The notes under the pieces were generated by a model that searched no databases, was not told the origin of the DNA, and saw nothing but the letters and a program-made list of their open reading frames with translations. This document shows positions 9,061 through 16,471 of a DNA stretch of 64,000 nt, piece by piece. A program made the translations under genes and the position numbers. Source of the DNA: Desulfobacteraceae bacterium (GTDB lineage Bacteria; Desulfobacterota; Desulfobacteria; Desulfobacterales; UBA5852); assembly GCA_014237395.1 (NCBI GenBank), contig JABZFP010000030.1, forward strand, positions 682,001-746,000, written 5' to 3'. Within the stretch, counting starts at the first letter, position 1; each line of letters starts with the position of its first letter.

Positions 9061-9932
9061 AATATCGTATCGTTCATGAAACAACGTATCAGTATTCGGA
9101 GCCGGCCTCCCTCTCCCAGAATGAATTGTTTTTGCACCCTCGTGAGACCATCACACAGCGCGTGGTTGAAAGCGAACTGGTCATCGTGCCGCAGCCGCAA
9201 TACCTTCACCGCCGCAACGATTTTTTTGGCAACGTCGCCCATGTTTTTATGGTGCAGCAGCCCCATAACCATCTGGCCATATCGGCCACTTGTCGGGTGA
9301 CCGTAGAACGGCCGGCGATACCGGTGCCGGCCGACACGGCGCCCTGGGAAACGGTGGCTCAACGGCTGGCCGCGCATGACCAGCCATCGACGCTGGAAGC
9401 CTACCAGTTCGTATTTGCCAGTCCCCTCATCACGGTGAATCCCGCGGCCCTATCCTACGCACGCCTATCATTCCCACCGGGAACGCCCGTTCTGGCGGGC
9501 GCGGTGGACCTGATCAACCGCATCTATACGGAATTCAGTTATGACAAGTCGGCCACGAATGTGGATACGTCGGTGGACCAATTGTTGGCCAACCGCAAAG
9601 GCGTGTGCCAGGATTTCGCCCATCTGGGCATCAGCTGTTTACGGTCGTTGGGGTTGGCGGCCCGGTATGTGAGCGGTTACCTGGAAACGAAGCCGCCGCC
9701 GGGAAAACCAAGGCTGGTTGGTGCCGACGCCTCCCATGCCTGGCTCTCATTGTTTGTGCCGGATACCGGTTGGGTGGATCTGGATCCCACCAATAACCTG
9801 ATCCCCGATGAACGCCATGTTACGCTCGCCTGGGGACGGGACTATGGCGATGTTACCCCGGTGAAAGGGATCGTCATGGGGGGCGGGGTCCATCAGCTTT
9901 CCGTCATGGTGGATGTCGCGCCCCAGAAATAG
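9057..9932 (+). CDS. Transglutaminase family protein (COG1305)
   Basis: 291 residues with an N-terminal beta domain (MKYRIVHETTYQYSEPASLSQ) and a transglutaminase core carrying Cys in RKGVCQDFAHLG, His in ADASHAWLSLF and Asp in WVDLDPTNN, so the triad is intact. It starts at ATG 9057, overlapping the preceding stop by ATGA; the frame is open further upstream but only inside the previous gene. It is the last gene of the operon. Its 3' end overlaps the convergent methyltransferase gene by 29 bases. Likely role: hydrolysis or formation of an isopeptide or amide bond in the product made by the ATP-grasp partners (inference). Confidence 0.88.
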   Translation: MKYRIVHETTYQYSEPASLSQNELFLHPRETITQRVVESELVIVPQPQYLHRRNDFFGNVAHVFMVQQPHNHLAISATCRVTVERPAIPVPADTAPWETVAQRLAAHDQPSTLEAYQFVFASPLITVNPAALSYARLSFPPGTPVLAGAVDLINRIYTEFSYDKSATNVDTSVDQLLANRKGVCQDFAHLGISCLRSLGLAARYVSGYLETKPPPGKPRLVGADASHAWLSLFVPDTGWVDLDPTNNLIPDERHVTLAWGRDYGDVTPVKGIVMGGGVHQLSVMVDVAPQK

Positions 9933-10644
9933 GCTTTTGAAACATGACGATGTCCGGCGCCACGACCTCAAGTCGGGCGCCCCATCGCACTGCCAGCCAG
10001 GTAAATGTCTCCCGGGAGAAAAAACACACATGGGTCGGATCGTTGGTATAGTGCCAGGTGGCGAACCTGGCGCGGTCGATAACCCGCTTGGTCATGATGC
10101 CCAACAAACCGCCGGGTTCCAGGAGGCGGTAAAGGCGATCGAGTTCAAGACCCGGTTGGTGCAGGTGTTCGACGACTTCGGTGGCCGTGATGAAGTCGTA
10201 ATACCGGGAAAATGCCGCGGGCTGGCGGGCGTAAAAAGGGTCGTAGAGGGTGACGTGGTGGCCGGCTTCCGCCAGCATGACCGATAGCGTGGGGCCGGGT
10301 CCCGAGCCGAAATCCAGCCCCTGGCTTCCGGGGGCCAGGCGTGCCTGCAGTGGCAGAAACAGCCGGTTCAGAAATTGGCGGTAGCCCGGATCGTCCGGTC
10401 GGTTCTGGTGCCGATCGTACTCGGCTTTTTCTTCTGCTTGGCTGAGATAATAGGCGGGCGGCACGAACACCAGGCGGCAGGTCCGGCAGCGATCATACCG
10501 TCGCCGCTGATCCTGGTAATAGAAATCGTTCTGTCGGTTGCCGCACAGGGGACATGGGTTGTGGTTTACCGCTTTCACTATTCCCCTACCATGGCCGGCC
10601 CCATGACGGGGTGGCGTTTTGGGGCTCGATTCGCTTCCCGTCAC
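9904..10644 (-). CDS. Zinc-ribbon class I SAM-dependent methyltransferase
   Basis: 246 residues. A zinc ribbon of the CPLCG...CRTCRLVFV type (residues about 31-60) precedes a Rossmann methyltransferase core with GLDFGSGPGPTLSVML as the SAM-binding motif I and FITATEVVEHL as the post-motif. Such proteins often methylate sugars or small molecules, but the substrate cannot be told. The GTG start at 10644 overlaps the upstream aldolase stop by four bases (GTGA), favouring coupled translation; an alternative GTG at 10578 has a close AGGGGA. Its 3' end runs antisense into the last gene of the transglutaminase operon by 29 bases. Confidence 0.8.
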   Translation of the reverse strand: MTGSESSPKTPPRHGAGHGRGIVKAVNHNPCPLCGNRQNDFYYQDQRRRYDRCRTCRLVFVPPAYYLSQAEEKAEYDRHQNRPDDPGYRQFLNRLFLPLQARLAPGSQGLDFGSGPGPTLSVMLAEAGHHVTLYDPFYARQPAAFSRYYDFITATEVVEHLHQPGLELDRLYRLLEPGGLLGIMTKRVIDRARFATWHYTNDPTHVCFFSRETFTWLAVRWGARLEVVAPDIVMFQKPISGARHPP

Positions 10645-11390
10645 TTCAACAGCGCCGTGATGGTTTTGGCGGCATCCCCCAGGAGCAGGGTGTCGATGCC
10701 GACGGCCACCAGCGTGTATCCCGTCTGGATATAGGGTTGAACTGCTTCGGCTGTCGGGGCAAAAATACCCAGCGGGCGCTTTATGGCCTCTGCCGCCCGT
10801 TTTATACGAAGGATGGCGTCTTGAACTTCCGGGTCGGCGGGGCGCCCCATTTTCCCCATACTGGCCGCGAGGTCATAGGGGCCGACAAACAAGCTGTCGA
10901 TACCGGGCACGCGGACGATATCTTCGATATGCTGCACGGCATCGATGTGTTCGATTTGAAGGATGACCGCGATAGCATCGTTGGCGGATGCCAGATATTC
11001 CTGAAACCGATCGCCGTACCCTTGGGCTCTGGCAATACCGACACTCCGTGTTCCTGCGGGAGGATATTTGCAGAACTGAACCGCCCGTTCTGCTTCTTGG
11101 GTGGTTCGAACATTGGGTACGATGATGCCGGCGGCGCCGATATCGAGCGTTTTTTTGAACCAGACGTCCTCGATCGCGGGCACGCGGATGATGCACGGGG
11201 TTTGCGGTGCTGCTGCCTGCAGGATGGCCTGGGCATCCGAGATGCTCATGGCGCTATGTTCCAGATCGACAAAAAGCCAGTCGAATCCGGACAGACTATA
11301 AATCTCGGCAATCGCGGGTGAGGGAAGGGTGATGATCGTCCCGACGAGCAGCTGATGCCCGGCGAGGCTCGCTTTGAAAGAATCCTTCAT
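10641..11390 (-). CDS. HpcH/HpaI aldolase/citrate lyase family protein
   Basis: 249 residues of the class II, metal-dependent pyruvate aldolase family (HpcH, GarL, RhmA). Family landmarks are FDWLFVDLEHSAMS near residue 30, AAGIIVPNVRTTQEAERAV, the Arg/Gly-rich PPAGTRSVGIARAQGYG, LQIEHIDAVQHIEDI carrying the metal-binding Glu, and SLFVGPYDLAASMG. It cleaves or forms 4-hydroxy-2-oxo acids using pyruvate. ATG 11390 is chosen because GGAGG lies 6 bases upstream; the frame extends further without family similarity. It is followed by the methyltransferase in a GTGA overlap. The exact aldol substrate is unknown. Confidence 0.88.
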   Translation of the reverse strand: MKDSFKASLAGHQLLVGTIITLPSPAIAEIYSLSGFDWLFVDLEHSAMSISDAQAILQAAAPQTPCIIRVPAIEDVWFKKTLDIGAAGIIVPNVRTTQEAERAVQFCKYPPAGTRSVGIARAQGYGDRFQEYLASANDAIAVILQIEHIDAVQHIEDIVRVPGIDSLFVGPYDLAASMGKMGRPADPEVQDAILRIKRAAEAIKRPLGIFAPTAEAVQPYIQTGYTLVAVGIDTLLLGDAAKTITALLK

Positions 11391-11546
11391 TCGCATCCTC
11401 CGATAGCTGACGAAGTTTTGTGGTGACACCCCCCCCGGTTGTGCTTGGGGCTTCCAATCTGATTGAGTGCCCATTCTTGAACGGCATTTTGCGGTCTGTG
11501 CCGGCGTTTTCGCGTTTTTGAAATCCGCGCTGTGAACCGACACGAT

Positions 11547-12485
11547 TCAGCGGGTCACTTTCTGAAATCGAATAAAGAGCGCCAGCCCGGTAAAAACCAG
11601 AAGGATACCCCCTAACGCCGTGACGTTGGGCAGCGGAGCATTGAGAATCAGAACTTCGCCGATCATGGCGAAGATGACCTCACTTGACTGGGTCGCGTCA
11701 ACAGCCGCCACGTCACCGGCATGGCACGCTTTGTTCCGCGCAAACAGGAAAAGGCTTGTTGCCAGGATGCCGGAAAAAAGCGCCACCAGGGCGGTATGGA
11801 TAAGCTGGCCGCCAGATGGAAGCGGTGGACGGGCTACGGCCACCAGAAGCAACCAAAAGGGCACTGACCCGAGAGACAGCAACAAAACTTTGTTGAACGG
11901 ATTTTCGATCAAAGGATCGTTAATATCGGGAAGGTACCGGTTGCCATTTTTCGCTTCCCATACCAGCTGGTTGCCAATCGGATAGCAAAAAGCGGCAAGC
12001 AATACGGGAAAACCGCCCAGCAGAAGCGCCTTGACACGCGTTATGTCAGTTTGGCTCAGATTGACCATCAATACGCCCAAGAATACGATAGACGAGAAAA
12101 TCCATATCCGTTTGGGAAATGAGCGGCCGAAACACATCAAGACCACCAGCGAGGCCAAAATGGTCAGTTGCCAGGTGGTGGCCACCACCCATCCCGGGGC
12201 ATGATCGGCACTAAAGCATATCAGGGAATAGAAACCGCCGAAACCGATGCTTCCGCTGATGACCCAGAACGCCCAGTGCCGCAAAAAGAGTCGCCATAGA
12301 CGTCCCGTCACTCTGACACCCTGGAACATGGAGAGCAAGGCTGTCAAAAACAGGATCATGTAGGCATATCGAAGACAAGCGGACCAGACCCAGTGGCCAC
12401 CCCCTAAACTCATCAGGCGGTTCAGAATGAAGGTCGAGCTGAAAAACAGGCCCGCCAGGATCCCGATGGAAATCAATAGCATCAT
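11547..12485 (-). CDS. Multidrug resistance efflux transporter family protein (DMT superfamily)
   Basis: 312 residues with about ten hydrophobic segments in the two-fold repeat pattern of drug/metabolite transporters. The C-terminal half has VDATQSSEVIFAMIGEVLIL, close to the glutamate-bearing segment common to EamA-like exporters, and LGGILLVFTGLALFIRF as the last helix. It resembles the putative multidrug-resistance efflux subgroup rather than classical EamA. Two adjacent ATG codons (12485 and 12482) could start it and no strong ribosome site is visible. The substrate is unknown. Confidence 0.8.
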   Translation of the reverse strand: MMLLISIGILAGLFFSSTFILNRLMSLGGGHWVWSACLRYAYMILFLTALLSMFQGVRVTGRLWRLFLRHWAFWVISGSIGFGGFYSLICFSADHAPGWVVATTWQLTILASLVVLMCFGRSFPKRIWIFSSIVFLGVLMVNLSQTDITRVKALLLGGFPVLLAAFCYPIGNQLVWEAKNGNRYLPDINDPLIENPFNKVLLLSLGSVPFWLLLVAVARPPLPSGGQLIHTALVALFSGILATSLFLFARNKACHAGDVAAVDATQSSEVIFAMIGEVLILNAPLPNVTALGGILLVFTGLALFIRFQKVTR

Positions 12486-12527
12486 ATAATTGCGAGGGCT
12501 TTCGCTGAATTACGCTGGCGCAACAAC

Positions 12528-13238
12528 CTACTGATTCTTCGCGATATAGACCCCATTGGTTGCGGTGTTATCTTGAATCGGATTAAAGAATTCGACCGTA
12601 TGTCCATCAACCCGATCGAACACACGGGACAAAATCGCCAGGAACTCCTTGTCCGGCTCGTCATTCGACCACAATCCAAACACACCTCCCGGCCTGAGGA
12701 ATGCTCGCAGGCGAATCATCCCTTCCTCCGAATAGAAATCGGCGTGTCCGGCATGGAGCAGGGCCTCCGGCGTATGATCAATATCAAGCAGGATGGCGTC
12801 AAAGGCGTGTCCCGGATCATCCGGGTCGAAACCGGCGTCCCGCGCGAGCGCAAAGAAGTCCGCATGGTAATAGCGGCAGCGCGCATCCTCTGAAAGCCGT
12901 TTGCCATTGGGAACCAGTTCACGCTGGTGCCAGTCAATTACCGGTGCCAGGGCCTCCACCACAATCATTCGTGCAACCTGATTATAGTTCAAGACCGTCG
13001 CCGCGGTATAGCCCAAACCCAACCCTCCCACCACGATGTCCCAGCCGTCACCCGTGAGCGCGCCCAGCCCGAGATCGGCCAGCGCTTCCTCACCTTCATG
13101 GAAAAGCGATGACATGAGATATTCTTCATCGAGTTTGACTTCGAATATGTCCGGTTCATTCACTCGCAGCGAGCGTCGCCGTCTTAGTATCAATTCACCA
13201 AGAACGGTCCGCTGGTAATCCAGTTCTTCAATGCTCAC
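12528..13238 (-). CDS. Spermidine synthase-like SAM-fold protein
   Basis: 236 residues with a Rossmann methyltransferase/aminopropyltransferase fold. IVVGGLGLGYTAATVL is the cofactor-binding glycine motif, MIVVEALAPVIDWHQ the acidic strand 2, and AILLDIDHTPEALLH the aspartate motif near the active site. It resembles spermidine-synthase-like proteins that lack the N-terminal beta domain. Whether it transfers aminopropyl or methyl groups cannot be told. It uses a GTG start with a weak ribosome site, 15 bases after the histidine phosphatase gene, so the two are probably co-transcribed. Confidence 0.75.
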   Translation of the reverse strand: MSIEELDYQRTVLGELILRRRRSLRVNEPDIFEVKLDEEYLMSSLFHEGEEALADLGLGALTGDGWDIVVGGLGLGYTAATVLNYNQVARMIVVEALAPVIDWHQRELVPNGKRLSEDARCRYYHADFFALARDAGFDPDDPGHAFDAILLDIDHTPEALLHAGHADFYSEEGMIRLRAFLRPGGVFGLWSNDEPDKEFLAILSRVFDRVDGHTVEFFNPIQDNTATNGVYIAKNQ

Positions 13239-13253
13239 AGGCCGTCATCCGTT

Positions 13254-13898
13254 TCAGTGGGTTTCAAGCGTTTCCAGATGGGCGGCATCCCCCCAGGTTT
13301 TGATCACCCAGCGAAGGGATCCGTAAAAGGTGCCATGCTGGATGATGCTGATGCTGGCGTTGGCCGGAAGGACACAGCGGGGGTGGCGCAGGTCGAGGTG
13401 TGCCACGTAGCGAAAAAAATTATCCAGAACGCCGCCGTGGGCGACAAGGGCGGCGGTGGTGCCGGGCGTGCCGCCGGACCATTCGTTAAGAACCTCGATA
13501 TTCTGGTGGTAGTGCTGCCGGTGGGTTTGGCCTTCCGGTATGACATAGTCGGGGTTCTCGGTAATCAGTTCCTGGTATACTCCGGGGTGCTGTTCCTGGA
13601 TTTCTTTGGCGTTCAACCCCTCGAGCACCCCGTAATGCCGTTCCCGCAGGCGGCGATCGGCATGAACGGTGTGTCCGGTGTATTGGGCGATAATGGCAGC
13701 GGTCTCCCGCGTACGCCCCAGATCGCTGCTGATCAAGGTGTCGATGGCCATGCCTTGCAGCCGTTTCCCAAGGGCATGGGCCTGGGACCGCCCGTGTTCG
13801 GTTAACGGGCTGTCACCGTGACCTTGAAAGCGCATGGCATGGTTCCAAACGGTTTCGCCGTGACGAATGACGATCAGGGTGGTGGCGGGTGCGGTCAC
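13254..13898 (-). CDS. Histidine phosphatase family protein (phosphoglycerate mutase-like)
   Basis: 214 residues. The catalytic RHG motif is in LIVIRHGETVWN near residue 12, the second Arg/Glu set is in LRERHYGVLEGLNAKEI, and the second catalytic histidine is in ALVAHGGVLDNF. These are the hallmarks of cofactor-dependent mutase-like phosphatases that act on small phosphorylated metabolites such as alpha-ribazole phosphate or sugar phosphates. Start is GTG 13898, with GAGGGA about ten bases upstream. The substrate is not predictable from sequence alone. Confidence 0.88.
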   Translation of the reverse strand: MTAPATTLIVIRHGETVWNHAMRFQGHGDSPLTEHGRSQAHALGKRLQGMAIDTLISSDLGRTRETAAIIAQYTGHTVHADRRLRERHYGVLEGLNAKEIQEQHPGVYQELITENPDYVIPEGQTHRQHYHQNIEVLNEWSGGTPGTTAALVAHGGVLDNFFRYVAHLDLRHPRCVLPANASISIIQHGTFYGSLRWVIKTWGDAAHLETLETH

Positions 13899-13966
13899 AA
13901 TAACGACTCCCTCGATAAGGTGGCTCGCCGATATTCCCCGGTGGCTGGTGGTGTCGGGTTGCGGCG

Positions 13967-14005
13967 GATTAAAAAAGCGGGAGACGGTTTAACCGTCGCC
14001 CGCTT
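13967..14005 (-). terminator. Rho-independent terminator for the repeat-protein gene
   Basis: On the minus strand a near-perfect stem, AAGCGGGCGACGGTT paired with AACCGTCTCCCGCTT (one mismatch near the centre), is followed directly by TTTTTTAAT. It sits about 30 bases after the stop at 14036, as expected for termination of the minus-strand transcript ahead of the phosphatase gene. Confidence 0.85.
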
Positions 14006-14035
14006 CGATGGTTGCCATCACCAATCGGTGTGGGG

Positions 14036-15261
14036 TTAGTTTGCGGTTTCTTCGGCCGCTGGAGGCTGGTTTAAAGAAGCCTCCTCAAGGGTTTGGGCTT
14101 CCGCTTCCATGGCCGCCTTTTCAGCCGCCGCTTTTTCGGCCTCGGCTTTGGCTTGTTGCAGATCGGCCAGGCGGGCTTCGGCCGCTTCGATTTTGCGCTG
14201 GAGCAGGTCGGCTTCGGCTGCGCTCATATCATACTGGGCGGCTTCTTTCAGAAAACCGATCGCTGTGGTCGCACTCTCGATGGTGCCCCGGTTGAGCGCG
14301 GCCTGGGCTTTGTGGGCCAGGGTGTGCATCCGGATGCCTACCAGGCGGGTGCGCGCCGCATCCCGCAGTTCCCGGTTGGGGGCGTAGCTGATCGCTTTTT
14401 CAAGGTTCGTCGTCAGCCCGGCCGTGTCGGGTGCCCCCGGAACTTCGAGGATCGCATCGGCTTGGTCAATGTAGTATTGGTACATCAGCCGGTAGGCGTC
14501 GGGCCAGGCATAGACTTCTTTTTGCTCCTGGGGCATCTGGATGCCCGGCAGGATCATCAGGCGGGTTTTGCCCATCGGGGCAAACGTGCCGCGCCAGATT
14601 TCCACGGCGCCGTCTTTTTCTTCGATATAGTAATGTTTGGTGTTGGAATAGCTGGAAAAGACGAGCAGTGCGATAATGGCGCAAAAACCAACGATCCCGA
14701 TTTTGATCGGGTTAAAGCCGCCCCCGAAGCCGGCGGACGTTTCCTCGGCCTTGCGTTTAGCCTCTTCCTCGGCCTTGCGTTTAGCCTCTTCCTCGGCCTT
14801 GCGTTTAGCCTCTTCCTCGGCCTTGCGTTTAGCCTCTTCCTCGGCCTTGCGTTTGGCTTCTTCCTCAGCCTTGCGTTTGGCTCTTCCTCGGCCTTGCGTT
14901 TGGCTTCTTCCTCGGCCTTGCGTTTGGCTTCTTCCTCGGCCTTGCGTTTAGCCTCTTCCTCGGCTTTGCGTTTGGCCTCTTCTTCAGCCTTACGCTTGGC
15001 GTCGTCCTTGGCCTTGGCGGCGAGTTCCGCGGCGCGTTTTTCTTCGGCAGCTTTGCTGGTTGCCGGTTTTTTTACTGTTGTGGCCTTTTTGGCCCCGGTG
15101 GTCTTTTTAGATTTGGTCGTGGTGGTTTTTTTGGCTTTGGTGGCGGTCTTGCTTTTAGCAGCGGTCTGCTTGCCGGTGGTTTTTTTGGTGGCTTTCTTTT
15201 TACCCGCTTTAGCAGCCGCCTTTTTCTTGGAAGTGGATTCGAGTAAGCTGTCTTTTCCCAT
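14036..15261 (-). pseudogene. Lys/Ala-rich, (AKRKAEEE)n-repeat membrane protein gene, broken by a 1-bp deletion in the repeat
   Basis: Two overlapping minus-strand frames form one gene. The N-terminal frame (from ATG 15261) encodes a histone H1-like Lys/Ala/Thr-rich tail, then AKRKAEEE repeats. The C-terminal frame (ending at 14036) also encodes repeats, then a single membrane helix (IKIGIVGFCAIIALLVFSSY), a YYIEEKDGAVEIWRG domain and an Ala/Glu coiled coil. The frames switch at one 23-bp unit in a tract of 24-bp units (near 14881). Restoring one base gives exactly 409 codons. The repeats would form a charged single helix. The function is unknown. The break could be a real mutation, a phase-variation state or a sequencing error. 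Confidence 0.75.
14747..14985. repeat. Tandem 24-bp coding repeat, 10 units, one of 23 bp
   Basis: Ten contiguous units of the form GGCCTTGCGTTTAGCCTC plus TTCCTC (plus-strand view). Units 1-5 and 7-10 are 24 bp; unit 6 (14867-14889) is 23 bp, having lost one T from GGCTTCTTCC. On the coding minus strand each unit encodes the octapeptide AKRKAEEE. There are no spacers between units. Confidence 0.95.
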
Positions 15262-15610
15262 GGGAACCCCTTTAAATGGATGTTGATGCCGCCGCAGAAA
15301 GCCCAGGTTCCGCCGTATTCACGTCCGGGTTACGCACATCAGAATACAGAACAGTTGCGTATCACGCCGCATGCCGCGATCATCGTGACCGTTTTGATCA
15401 CAATTGACGGTATGCGCCCCTTTGAATCTGACGCTTTTTACGGGCCCATCAATGTTGGTGGCCTGAAATAAGGAAAGGTCATCAAACAATGTTTCTTACA
15501 AGATTTGCGTCTTATTTTGCAATGATTAATTTGTCGCGAATGCCAAAATCCGTTATGCTGCAGCCGGTTGGTGGAAGAGACCATTTTAAACAAGGGGAGG
15601 AGAATCGACC
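15262..15610. other. Divergent intergenic region between the repeat-protein gene and larE
   Basis: About 350 bases. It serves the minus-strand repeat-protein gene on one side and larE on the other. A short plus-strand ORF at 15280-15471 has no ribosome site and no recognisable content and is not called. A plausible larE promoter lies at 15531-15559. No RNA gene or strong repeat is seen. Confidence 0.5.
15531..15559 (+). promoter_or_regulatory. Candidate sigma70 promoter for larE
   Basis: TTGTCG at 15531-15536 and TATGCT at 15554-15559 are separated by 17 bases, and lie 52 bases before the start codon at 15611. The surrounding region is AT-rich relative to the genes. Pattern match only. Confidence 0.45.
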
Positions 15611-16447
15611 ATGACGATTCGTCCCGAATCATCGGATCAATACGATCAATTGAAAAATATCCTGAAACCACTGCCATCCCTGGCCGTGGCCTTTTCGGGA
15701 GGCGTGGACAGTTCGCTGCTGCTGGCAGCGGCCGTCGATGCACTGGGAGGCCGCGTCGTCGCTCTGACCGCTGATTCCCCCGTTCATCCGGCCCGGGAAA
15801 TACGAGCGGCTATCGCCACAGTCAGTTTCCTGAACGTACGTCACGTCCTGGTGCGGACGGACGAAATGGACCAGTCGGCATTTCGGGCCAACACACCGGA
15901 CCGGTGTTATATCTGCAAAAAAATCATCTTCAAACGCCTCATGGCGGTGGCCGCTGGTTTGGGAATCGAGCGTCTGGCGCACGGCGTCAACCGTGATGAT
16001 TTCAGCGACTATCGACCGGGCCTGCAAGCGGCGGCGGAAATGAAGGTCATGGCCCCCCTGGTGGATGCGGGGTTATCGAAGGCCGACATCCGGCGGCTGG
16101 CAAAGGCGCGGGGTCTGCCCAACTGGAATCGCCCGGCCATGGCCTGCCTGGCGTCGCGCATCCCTTATGATACGGTGCTCAGCCCTTCGCTCCTGGCACG
16201 GGTGGAGGCGGCGGAAAGGGTTCTGGAAGATCTCGGCTTGCGGGGCGGGCGTGTTCGCTGCCATGGGGATGTGGCCCGTATCGAACTCCCGGCCGGGGAG
16301 GACATGGCACGGGTGCTTTCCGCCGAATACCGAAGCCAACTGGTTCAGGGGGTGAAAACCGCCGGATTCACCTACGTTGCCCTCGATCTGGAAGGATACC
16401 GGCAGGGAAGCATGAATGCCCCCTTGGAACCGCGTGATGACGGCTGA
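15611..16447 (+). CDS. larE: ATP-dependent sacrificial sulfur transferase LarE
   Basis: 278 residues of the LarE family, an N-type ATP pyrophosphatase that adenylates the carboxylates of pyridinium dicarboxylate mononucleotide and donates sulfur from its own cysteine during synthesis of the nickel-pincer cofactor of lactate racemase. Visible are the PP-loop AFSGGVDSSLLL (residues 28-39), the TPDRCYICKK segment near 98, and MACLASRIPY with Cys179 at the position of the sacrificial cysteine. ATG 15611 follows AGGGGAGGA at about ten bases. No larA, larB or larC gene is in the window, so its partners lie elsewhere or it sulfurates something else. Confidence 0.9.
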   Translation: MTIRPESSDQYDQLKNILKPLPSLAVAFSGGVDSSLLLAAAVDALGGRVVALTADSPVHPAREIRAAIATVSFLNVRHVLVRTDEMDQSAFRANTPDRCYICKKIIFKRLMAVAAGLGIERLAHGVNRDDFSDYRPGLQAAAEMKVMAPLVDAGLSKADIRRLAKARGLPNWNRPAMACLASRIPYDTVLSPSLLARVEAAERVLEDLGLRGGRVRCHGDVARIELPAGEDMARVLSAEYRSQLVQGVKTAGFTYVALDLEGYRQGSMNAPLEPRDDG

Positions 16448-16471
16448 AGCACCGTCGGGGCGTGGTCGGTA

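Noticed and set aside
14747..14985. CRISPR-like direct repeats
   Set aside because: The 24-bp units touch each other with no unique spacers and are in frame with a coding gene, so this is a coding tandem repeat.
15280..15471. A 63-codon plus-strand ORF upstream of larE
   Set aside because: No ribosome site, no family resemblance, and it overlaps the likely promoter region of the divergent genes.
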